Below, in pieces: positions 6,483 to 12,639 of a stretch of DNA of 12,639 bases (position 1 is its first letter; the number at the start of each line of letters is the position of its first letter). Position numbers and translations under genes: made by a program. Below the pieces are notes generated by a model, which did no database searches, was not told the DNA's origin, and saw only the letters and a list, made by a program, of their open reading frames with translations. This DNA comes from Betaproteobacteria bacterium (GTDB lineage: Bacteria; Pseudomonadota; Gammaproteobacteria; Burkholderiales; Burkholderiaceae_E). The DNA lies in assembly GCA_009925965.1 (NCBI GenBank), contig RFPW01000046.1:1-12639 (forward strand), written 5' to 3'.

Positions 6483-8102
6483 ATGAATTTTGACTGGCAC
6501 AACCCCTACCCGACAATTCGTACGCCCCTGATGGCGCGCAATATCGTCTCGACCTCCCAGGCGCTCGCTTCTCAGGCGGGAGTACGAATTCTGCTCAAGG
6601 GCGGCAACGCCGTCGATGCCGCCATCGCCACCGCGGCCGCGCTGACCATCGTCGAACCGGTCTCCAATGGCCTCGGTAGCGATCTCTTTGCGATCGTCTG
6701 GGACGGGCATCAGTTACACGGACTGAATGCGTCCGGGGTCGCGCCCGCCGCCTGGAATCCTGATTATTTTCAGAAGCATAGCAACGGCAACATTCCGATG
6801 CGCGGCTGGGACTCGGTGACTGTACCGGGCGCCGTATCGGGTTGGTCCGCACTTTCAAAAAAATTCGGTCGGCTGCCCTTCGGAGACCTCTTCGAACCCG
6901 CGATCGAACTCGCCGAGCGCGGCCATGGCGTCGGTGTGATCGTGGCCGACAAATGGGCTCGGCAGATTCCCGCCCTGCAGTCCCTGCCTGGGTTCGCTCA
7001 GGCCTTTATGCCATTTGGACGGGCCCCGACCCCCGGCGAGCGCTTCACATTCGCTGAAGCCGGAGCAACCTTACGCAAAATAGCAGCCTCTCACGGCGAA
7101 TCGTTCTATCGCGGCGAGGTCGCTTCGATGCTGGCGGCGCATTCGCAGGCCAATGGCGGCAGCATGACAGCAGCCGACCTCGCCGGATATCACCCCGAGT
7201 GGGTCACCCCGATTCACAAGGACTATGCCGGCTACACCGTCCACGAAATCCCTCCCAACGGACAAGGGATCGCAGCCCTGATGGCGTTGGGCATGCTCAA
7301 CAAGCTCAATCTGGCGCAGTACGCCCCCGACAGTGTGGAGTCACAGCACCTGCAAATCGAAGCCATGAAGCTCGCCTTTGCCGACACCTACCGCTGGGTC
7401 GCTGATGGACGCTCAATGACTCAGGTGAGCGCGGCCGATCTGCTGAGCGATGCCTACCTGAGTGAACGGGTGAAGCTGATCAAACCCGATCGCGCGAGCG
7501 ATTTTCAGCATGGCACCCCACCAGGCGGGGGCACAATTTATCTGAGCGCCGCGGATGAGAGCGGCATGATGGTCAGCCTGATACAGTCCAATTACATGGG
7601 CTTCGGCAGTGGCGTTGTCGTTCCGGGCACCGGTGTCAGCCTGCAAAACCGGGGTTATGGCTTCAGCACTGACCCCCAGCACCCCAATGTGGTTGCAGGC
7701 GGTAAGCGTCCATTTCACACCATCATTCCTGGTTTCCTAACGAAAACCGTCGATGGCAAGATGCACCCGCAAATGAGCTTTGGCGTGATGGGGGGCAATC
7801 TTCAGCCCCAGGGCCATTTGCAGACGCTGGTCCGCATGCTGACCTATCGCCAGCAGCCACAGGCGGCCTGCGATGCGCCACGCTGGAAGGTGAGCAATGG
7901 ACTCGCCGTAGACTTTGAATACACCATGCATCACGACTTGCAGGAAGGACTCCAAGCCCTGGGCCACCGCTTCGAGCCGATCGCCGACACCTACATGGAT
8001 TACGGCAGCGGCCAGTTCATCTGGAAATGCTCCGACGATCTTGAGGACGGCTATGTGGCTGCGAGCGATTCGCGCCGCGACGGCCATGCCGCGGGTTATT
8101 GA
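6483..8102 (+). CDS. Gamma-glutamyltransferase-like Ntn hydrolase
   Basis: This 539-residue protein of the GGT superfamily is made as a precursor that cuts itself before a threonine, here probably T351 in GGGTIYLSAAD. Other family blocks are GGNAVDAAIAT (40-50), NGLGSD (62-67), DSVTVPGAVSGW (110-121), PPNGQG (257-262), KRPFHTIIP (408-416) and GVMGGNLQPQGH (434-445). It has no signal peptide, unlike the periplasmic E. coli GGT, so it is probably cytoplasmic. It belongs to the YwrD-like clade. By eye alignment, residues that hold the gamma-glutamyl group in E. coli GGT are changed: R114 aligns with S84, D433 with G393, and S462/S463 with H412/T413. A true glutathione substrate is therefore doubtful; another amide or acyl substrate is possible. 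It starts 30 nt after the peptidase stop with a weak ribosome site, and the GST follows 27 nt later. Confidence 0.88.
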   Translation: MNFDWHNPYPTIRTPLMARNIVSTSQALASQAGVRILLKGGNAVDAAIATAAALTIVEPVSNGLGSDLFAIVWDGHQLHGLNASGVAPAAWNPDYFQKHSNGNIPMRGWDSVTVPGAVSGWSALSKKFGRLPFGDLFEPAIELAERGHGVGVIVADKWARQIPALQSLPGFAQAFMPFGRAPTPGERFTFAEAGATLRKIAASHGESFYRGEVASMLAAHSQANGGSMTAADLAGYHPEWVTPIHKDYAGYTVHEIPPNGQGIAALMALGMLNKLNLAQYAPDSVESQHLQIEAMKLAFADTYRWVADGRSMTQVSAADLLSDAYLSERVKLIKPDRASDFQHGTPPGGGTIYLSAADESGMMVSLIQSNYMGFGSGVVVPGTGVSLQNRGYGFSTDPQHPNVVAGGKRPFHTIIPGFLTKTVDGKMHPQMSFGVMGGNLQPQGHLQTLVRMLTYRQQPQAACDAPRWKVSNGLAVDFEYTMHHDLQEGLQALGHRFEPIADTYMDYGSGQFIWKCSDDLEDGYVAASDSRRDGHAAGY

Positions 8103-8129
8103 TCCAGACCGAAATGGGAGAGCGCTCCA

Positions 8130-8756
8130 ATGACCATTCAGCTTTTCGCATTTGACACGCCGAACGGCCGCAAGATCTCGGTCGCGCTAGAGGAAATGGG
8201 CCTGGACTACACGGTCACAGTGATCAACATCACCAAAGATGACCAGTTCAAGCCTGAGTTCCTGCGTATCAGCCCGAACAACAAAATCCCTGCGATCATC
8301 GATCCCGATGGCCCGAATGGCGCGCCCATTAGCGTCTTTGAATCCGGCGCAATCCTGTTGTATCTGGCCGAGAAGTCCGGGCAATTCATTCCCAGCGATC
8401 CGGCGCGACGAATCGCGATGCTGGAGTGGTTGATGTTTCAGATGGGCGGCTTTGGACCGATGCCCGGCCAGGTGCATCATTTCATTGGTCTCGCAAACGA
8501 AGAAGACAAGCGCTACGGACTGCAGCGTTTTATGGCCGAAACGCGGCGCCTCTACCGGGTGATGGACGATCGCCTGGCCGACCACGCTTTTTTTGCTGAC
8601 GAACTGTCGATCGCAGACTTCGCGATTCTGGGTTGGGCCTGGCGTCACCCACGCCATCAGGTCGACCTGAGCGACTTCCCCAATGTCGAGCGTTGGTACG
8701 AAACGATGATGGCGCGGCCAGCGGTCCAGCGGGGCTTTTCAGTTGCGCTTCGCTAG
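8130..8756 (+). CDS. Nu-class glutathione S-transferase, YfcG/YghU-like
   Basis: This 208-residue two-domain GST has a thioredoxin-like N-terminal domain with TPNG at 10-13; T10 and N12 correspond to the glutathione-activating residues of Nu-class enzymes, which use no catalytic cysteine. PNNKIPA (49-55) carries the cis-proline P54, and ESGAILLYLAEK (71-82) is the glutathione gamma-glutamyl-binding block. GFGPMPGQVHHF in the helical domain is also typical of this class. E. coli YfcG and YghU bind two glutathiones and reduce small disulfides, so disulfide-bond oxidoreductase activity is the best guess, in the cytoplasm. The ribosome site is GGGAG with 9-nt spacing. It is the last gene of the rightward operon and converges on the toxin gene with only 11 nt between the stops. 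Confidence 0.93.
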   Translation: MTIQLFAFDTPNGRKISVALEEMGLDYTVTVINITKDDQFKPEFLRISPNNKIPAIIDPDGPNGAPISVFESGAILLYLAEKSGQFIPSDPARRIAMLEWLMFQMGGFGPMPGQVHHFIGLANEEDKRYGLQRFMAETRRLYRVMDDRLADHAFFADELSIADFAILGWAWRHPRHQVDLSDFPNVERWYETMMARPAVQRGFSVALR

Positions 8757-8767
8757 CCCTGCGGATG

Positions 8768-9046
8768 TCACTGGTAGTGATACCGACAAGCGATAACGAC
8801 TAGCGACTCACCATCCACGCAATAAACCAAGCGATGCGCGTCATCAATGCGACGCGACCAAAATCCTGAAAGGTTTTCTTTCAAAGGTTCAGGCTTACCG
8901 ATACCCTCAAACGGATGTCGCAACGTATCCCCGATCAAAGCGTTGATGCGCCTTAAGGTCTTCTTGTCCTGACCCTGCCAATAGTTGTAGTCCTCCCAAG
9001 CGGCCAAGGACCAAGAAAGCCTAAGTGGCGTCGCCTCAATCGGCAT
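8768..9046 (-). CDS. yoeB: YoeB-type ribosome-dependent mRNA endonuclease toxin
   Basis: This 92-residue toxin of the RelE/YoeB family matches E. coli YoeB closely: WxDYNYWQxxDKKxLRRIN, PFEGIGKPEPLKENLSGFWSRRI and HRLVY, with RYHY near the C-terminus. The catalytic residues known in YoeB (E46, R65, H83) align with E53, R72 and H90, so it should be active. YoeB binds the ribosomal A site and cuts mRNA, halting translation. The protein is 7 residues longer at the N-terminus than the E. coli one. No later start codon fits, so the ATG at 9046 stands. It overlaps the end of the antitoxin gene by 11 nt and has no good ribosome site of its own, so translational coupling to the antitoxin is likely. 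Confidence 0.93.
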   Translation of the reverse strand: MPIEATPLRLSWSLAAWEDYNYWQGQDKKTLRRINALIGDTLRHPFEGIGKPEPLKENLSGFWSRRIDDAHRLVYCVDGESLVVIACRYHYQ

Positions 9047-9293
9047 CGACGAGGTCTTGGTTTAAAACCTGGCCCTGGCGATACTGCTCCACCGAGCGGG
9101 CCAAATGGGCAGCATTGGCTGGGGACTTCAGCAGGTGTACCGTTTCCATCAGCCCGTTGAATGTATCCAGTGACATGACCACCGCATCGGGCGCATCTCG
9201 CCGCGCGATGATCGTATAGTCAGCATCCGCGATGACCTGATCGATCACGCCCTTGAGACTGCCCCTCGCTTCAGAAAAACTGATGACTCGCAT
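9036..9293 (-). CDS. yefM: YefM/Phd-family antitoxin
   Basis: This 85-residue antitoxin opens with MRVISFSEARGSLKGVIDQV, followed by an A-D-x-T-I-I-A-R-R-D block and DAVVMSLDTFNGLMET. That is the Phd/YefM DNA-binding and dimerisation domain; the C-terminal 30 residues should wrap and neutralise the toxin. YefM also represses its own operon, alone and more strongly with YoeB. The start at 9293 has AGGA 8 nt upstream. It comes before and overlaps the toxin gene, the normal order for this family. A palindromic operator lies 15 nt upstream of the start codon. Confidence 0.93.
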   Translation of the reverse strand: MRVISFSEARGSLKGVIDQVIADADYTIIARRDAPDAVVMSLDTFNGLMETVHLLKSPANAAHLARSVEQYRQGQVLNQDLVDAD

Positions 9294-9307
9294 AAGACCG
9301 ATCCTTT

Positions 9308-9331
9308 ACTTGTACCGTTTATAGTACAAGT
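9308..9331 (-). promoter_or_regulatory. Palindromic operator of the toxin-antitoxin operon
   Basis: ACTTGTAC (9308-9315) and GTACAAGT (9324-9331) form perfect 8-bp arms around an 8-nt spacer. The half-sites contain TGTAC/GTACA, close to the TGTACA core recognised by E. coli YefM. The palindrome lies just upstream of the antitoxin gene and overlaps its likely promoter, as expected for autorepression. Confidence 0.75.
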
Positions 9332-9357
9332 TTAGCTTAGCGTGATTTCATTGACAA
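9329..9357 (-). promoter_or_regulatory. Predicted promoter of the toxin-antitoxin operon
   Basis: On the minus strand, TTGTCA (9357-9352, five of six matches to the -35 consensus) is followed after 17 nt by TAAACT (9334-9329, four of six matches to the -10). The -10 overlaps the operator arm. A second possible -10, TATAAA (9323-9318), sits in the operator spacer but lacks a good -35. Confidence 0.45.
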
Positions 9358-9405
9358 AAGGGGGCAGCGACAGACGAGACACACTCTCGCGGCGCCTGCT
9401 AAAAC

Positions 9406-12400
9406 TCATGAACGTGCGCGACGCAGCAACCGCACGGTGAACTCGCCAATGTCATCGAGGAACGCATAAACCACCGGGACGACCAGCAGGCTGAGCAGGG
9501 TACTGGTGATCAGACCACCGATCACGGCGATCGCCATCGGCGACCGGAAACTCGCATCGGCGCTGCCCCACCCAAACGCAATCGGCATCATGCCGGCCCC
9601 CATCGCGATGGTCGTCATCACGATCGGTCGGGCGCGTTTGTGGCAGGCATCCATCAGGGCATCAAAGCGGCTCATCCCAGCAACCACCGGCCGGCCGTCT
9701 TGCCCGTCATTGCCCCGGCGAGCCTCAATCGCGTACTCCACCAACAGAATTGAGTTTTTAGTCGCGATTCCCATCAGCATGATCAAGCCGATCAGTGACG
9801 GCATCGAGAAACTCTTCTGACCGAGCAGCAATCCGACGAAGGCGCCCCCGAGCGAGAGCGGCAATGCAGCCAGAATCGTGAACGGATGTAGAAAGCCTTT
9901 GAATAAAAGGACCAGTACCAGATAGATACAAAGGATGCCGATCATCATCGCCAGGCCGAAACTGGCAAAGAGTTCACCCATGACTTCAGCGTCACCGATC
10001 TCGACCACCTTGACCCCAACGGGTAGGGTCTGAATCGATGGTAACGCCATCGCTGCCTTGGTGACATCGCCCAGCGGCTGACCGGACAGTTCGATCTCAA
10101 AATTAATATTACGCTGCCGATCATATCGATCGATCACGGCTGGACCGCCCGTGATCTCGAGCGTGGCCACCTGGCCTAACATCACCGGCCCGCGGCTTCC
10201 TGGAACGGCCAAGCGTTCGAGTACCGAAAGGTCTTTACGGGCCGCATCATCGAGTCGGACGACAATCGGGACCTGACGCTGGGAAAGGTTGAGCTTGGCC
10301 AGTACGGTGTCGTAATCGCCCAGCGTGGCGACCCGCAGGGTCTCGGCGATCGCTGCAGGGGTCACCCCGAGATCGGCAGCACGGGCCAGATTAGGGCGAA
10401 TCGCCAGCTCAGGGCGTATCAGGCTTGCCGTCGATGCGATGCTGCCCAAACCGGGGATTGTGCGCAGGTCACGCTCGACCGATTGCGCCGCCTGTTGCAG
10501 GGCTAGCGGGTCTTGACCCGTCAGGACGAGCACATACTTTTCGCCAGACCCACCCAGTCCGACCTTGGTTCGGATACCCGGGACGGGTTCAATGGCAGAA
10601 CGGATCGCGTTCTCAATCGCCTGTTTGCGGGGCCGCTCACCGCGCGGGTCCAACTGGATCGTCAACGTCGCCTTGCGGGCCTCAGAAGCCCCAGCGGGCG
10701 CAAATGGATCGCCGCCAGCGCTACCGCCGCCCACGCTCGTGTAGATGCTACGGACATGTTTGACCGCCGCCACACGCTGGCGCACGTCCTCAGCTGAAGC
10801 CAAGGTCTGGCCGAGTACGCTGCCCGGCGGGAGTTCGACATAGACCTGGGTCTGAGAATTATCGTCGGGTGGAATAAACCCAGTCGGCAAGAGCGGAATC
10901 AGAGCAATCGACCCCACGAAGAACGCCCCCGAGAGGGCCATCGTAATGAATCGATGGCGCAGACACCAAGCGGCGCAGGCCTGATACGGCCTCATCCAGA
11001 AAGGTTCACGATGTGCGCCCTCCAGGGGTTTAAGCAAATAAGCAGCCATCATCGGCGTTAGTACCCGCGCCACCACCAACGAGGCAAACACCGCTAGTGA
11101 GGCCGTCCAGCCAAACTGCTTGAAGAACTTGCCCGGCACGCCACTCATAAACGCCGTCGGCAAAAACACCGCAACCAAGGTGAAGGTGGTCGCAATGACC
11201 GCCAGTCCAATCTCATCGGCCGCTTCCATTGAGGCCTGGTATGGCGTCTTACCCATTCTCAAATGTCGAACGATGTTTTCGACTTCTACGATCGCATCGT
11301 CCACCAAGACCCCAATCACCAATGAGAGCGCCAAAAGCGTGACGACATTGATCGAGAATCCCAGATAAGCCATGCCGATAAAGGCGGGAATGACCGAGAG
11401 TGGGAGCGCAACGGCCGAAACCAGCGTTGCGCGCCAATCTCGTAAAAAGATGAGCACCACGATCACCGCCAAAATGCCACCCTCGTAGAGCAGCTTGAGA
11501 GAGCCCTCGTACTCCTCTTCAACCGGGGTCACGAAGTCAAATGCCAAGTTCAGGGTGATGTCAGGACGTTGCTGGCGCAATTGATCCAGGGCAACGCGTA
11601 CCGCGGCGCCGACAGCGACCTCGCTCTCACCACGACTTCGCACGACTTCAAATGCAACGACAGACTTCCCGTCCAGGAGGGCACTGGCGCGTCGCTCGGC
11701 AAACGTATCGCTGATCTGAGCGATCTGATCGAGCCGGATATGACGTCCGCTGGCGAGCGCCAGTTCGATACGGGCGATTTCTTCCGCGGTCTTGACCGTC
11801 GCTAACGTCCGCAAGGGTTGCTCGCCAGAACCGAGTGATGCACGACCACCCGAGGCCTCCTGCTGAACCTGACGCAATTGCCGAGATACTTCGACCGTGG
11901 TCAGTCCAAGTGCCTGTAATTTGATGGGATCAATCGAAACCCGGATTTCGCGCGACACGCCGCCGACCCGATTCACCGCACCGACCCCGCGGACTGCTAA
12001 CAGTTTTCGAGTGATGTCGTTGTCGATAAACCAGGACAAGGCCTCCTCATCCATCGCCGCGGATTGCACGGTATAGGTCAGGACCGGCGTACCCGCCAGA
12101 TTAATCTTTTGCAAAATCGGGTCACGCATCTCAGCGGGCAGATCGGCACGGGCTCCCTGCACCGCGGAACGCACCTCATCGAGCGCTTCCTGAACCGGCT
12201 TTTCGAGGCGGAACTCGGTCGTGACGGTGACCGTACCGTCCTGAACCTTGGTATAGATATGCTTAAGCCCCTGCAACGGTGCAACCGCATTCTCGAGCTT
12301 GCGGGCAACATCCGTCTCGAGTTGCGCCGGTGCCGCTCCGGGCAAAACGGCAGTGATCGAAATGGTTGGGAGATCCAGATCCGGGAAGTTCTGAATCTTC

Positions 12401-12498
12401 ATTGAACCAAACGCCAGCAGGCCGGCAATGGTCAATAAAACAAACAACATCACCGCCGGAATCGGATTCCGGATCGACCAGGAGGAGACGTTGATCAT
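9406..12498 (-). CDS. RND-family efflux pump, inner-membrane permease subunit (AcrB/MexB type)
   Basis: This 1030-residue protein is full length for an RND drug exporter. TM1 lies at about 11-31, and the first periplasmic porter domain begins with NFPDLDLPTI (37-46), where AcrB-type pumps have a similar block. TM segments 2-6 run from about 335 to 490, and the second half repeats the plan. The proton-relay aspartates are D400 and D401 in GVLVDDAIVEVEN, and the partner lysine is K914 in ATKNSILLVEYA. Both repeats are intact. It uses the proton gradient to expel drugs, solvents or other small molecules through an adaptor and an outer-membrane channel. Its ATG overlaps the adaptor's stop codon (ATGA), so translation is coupled. 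The substrate cannot be told; the single permease gene argues against an MdtBC-like two-permease system, unless a second lies beyond the window. Confidence 0.95.
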   Translation of the reverse strand: MINVSSWSIRNPIPAVMLFVLLTIAGLLAFGSMKIQNFPDLDLPTISITAVLPGAAPAQLETDVARKLENAVAPLQGLKHIYTKVQDGTVTVTTEFRLEKPVQEALDEVRSAVQGARADLPAEMRDPILQKINLAGTPVLTYTVQSAAMDEEALSWFIDNDITRKLLAVRGVGAVNRVGGVSREIRVSIDPIKLQALGLTTVEVSRQLRQVQQEASGGRASLGSGEQPLRTLATVKTAEEIARIELALASGRHIRLDQIAQISDTFAERRASALLDGKSVVAFEVVRSRGESEVAVGAAVRVALDQLRQQRPDITLNLAFDFVTPVEEEYEGSLKLLYEGGILAVIVVLIFLRDWRATLVSAVALPLSVIPAFIGMAYLGFSINVVTLLALSLVIGVLVDDAIVEVENIVRHLRMGKTPYQASMEAADEIGLAVIATTFTLVAVFLPTAFMSGVPGKFFKQFGWTASLAVFASLVVARVLTPMMAAYLLKPLEGAHREPFWMRPYQACAAWCLRHRFITMALSGAFFVGSIALIPLLPTGFIPPDDNSQTQVYVELPPGSVLGQTLASAEDVRQRVAAVKHVRSIYTSVGGGSAGGDPFAPAGASEARKATLTIQLDPRGERPRKQAIENAIRSAIEPVPGIRTKVGLGGSGEKYVLVLTGQDPLALQQAAQSVERDLRTIPGLGSIASTASLIRPELAIRPNLARAADLGVTPAAIAETLRVATLGDYDTVLAKLNLSQRQVPIVVRLDDAARKDLSVLERLAVPGSRGPVMLGQVATLEITGGPAVIDRYDRQRNINFEIELSGQPLGDVTKAAMALPSIQTLPVGVKVVEIGDAEVMGELFASFGLAMMIGILCIYLVLVLLFKGFLHPFTILAALPLSLGGAFVGLLLGQKSFSMPSLIGLIMLMGIATKNSILLVEYAIEARRGNDGQDGRPVVAGMSRFDALMDACHKRARPIVMTTIAMGAGMMPIAFGWGSADASFRSPMAIAVIGGLITSTLLSLLVVPVVYAFLDDIGEFTVRLLRRARS

Positions 12499-12639
12499 GG
12501 CGCGGTCACGACACGAACGCGGTCCCCGTGATTGAGAAATGCAGCGCCGCTTGCGACGACCCGAGCCCCCGCGGGAAGCCCTCCAAGCACCTCAATTCGA
12601 TCGCCGATTAAACGCCCCGTTTGAATCTTTAACTGTGCG
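12495..12639 (-). CDS. RND efflux periplasmic adaptor subunit (membrane fusion protein), C-terminal fragment
   Basis: Only the last 47 codons and the stop are in the window; the gene continues off the right edge. The visible residues include TGRLIGDRIEVLGGLPAGARVV and then ASGAAFLNHGDRVRVV, which is the typical end of the membrane-proximal domain of AcrA/MexA-type adaptors. These lipid-anchored or periplasmic proteins link the RND pump to the outer-membrane channel. The stop TGA (12497-12495) overlaps the permease ATG in an ATGA, the common arrangement for adaptor-permease operons. Whether the protein has a lipobox cannot be seen. Confidence 0.85.
   Translation of the reverse strand, partial: AQLKIQTGRLIGDRIEVLGGLPAGARVVASGAAFLNHGDRVRVVTAP

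Noticed and set aside
5979..6710. A 243-codon open frame on the minus strand across the end of the peptidase and start of the GGT-like gene
   Set aside because: It is antisense to two well-supported genes and spans their junction; the product has no recognisable domain. Long antisense frames are common at this GC content.
8766..8782. A 7-pair hairpin with a 3-nt loop between the GST and toxin genes, a possible shared terminator
   Set aside because: No T-run follows on either strand, and the bases lie mostly inside the toxin's last codons. It may be chance.
9361..9400. Possible terminator after the RND permease gene
   Set aside because: Only a short CGAGA/TCTCG stem was found, well separated from the short T-stretch further on, so it lacks the form of an intrinsic terminator.

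Overview
The window looks like a chromosomal segment from a Gram-negative proteobacterium. It carries an outer-membrane TonB-dependent receptor, an RND efflux pump with its periplasmic adaptor, a Nu-class glutathione S-transferase and a YefM/YoeB toxin-antitoxin pair. The gene mix and the moderately high GC suggest a betaproteobacterium (Burkholderiales-like), but that placement is an inference.

Layout. (1) Positions 1-1219, minus strand: the N-terminal 406 residues of a TonB-dependent receptor that runs off the left edge. Its 5' leader (1220-1471) holds a thiamin pyrophosphate (TPP) riboswitch and an apparent Shine-Dalgarno-sequestering hairpin. (2) 1472-3543, minus strand: a tight three-gene operon, read right to left, encoding a carboxymuconolactone-decarboxylase-like protein, a 3-hydroxyisobutyrate-dehydrogenase-family oxidoreductase that starts with TTG, and a metallo-beta-lactamase-fold hydrolase. 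(3) 3544-3701: a divergent intergenic region with an extended -10 promoter for the leftward operon. (4) 3702-8756, plus strand: an exported two-domain M16 zinc peptidase, a cytoplasmic gamma-glutamyltransferase-like Ntn hydrolase and a Nu-class GST, with gaps of only 30 and 27 nt. (5) 8768-9293, minus strand: a YefM/YoeB-type toxin-antitoxin module with a palindromic operator over its promoter. (6) 9406-12639, minus strand: an RND inner-membrane pump, translationally coupled to an upstream periplasmic adaptor of which only the last 47 residues are in the window.

How the parts work together. The receptor under a TPP riboswitch is best read as a thiamin-repressed outer-membrane uptake gene, probably for thiamin or a precursor or derivative, although by sequence alone it would be called a siderophore receptor. 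The neighbouring three-gene leftward operon looks catabolic, but its substrate cannot be told from the sequence. In the rightward operon the GGT-like protein has lost residues that hold the gamma-glutamyl group in true GGTs, so a simple glutathione-degradation role is doubtful. The RND/adaptor pair is a standard tripartite efflux unit without a visible outer-membrane factor here.

No tRNA, rRNA, CRISPR array, insertion sequence or phage gene was seen. The most interesting item is the receptor with its TPP riboswitch and expression platform.
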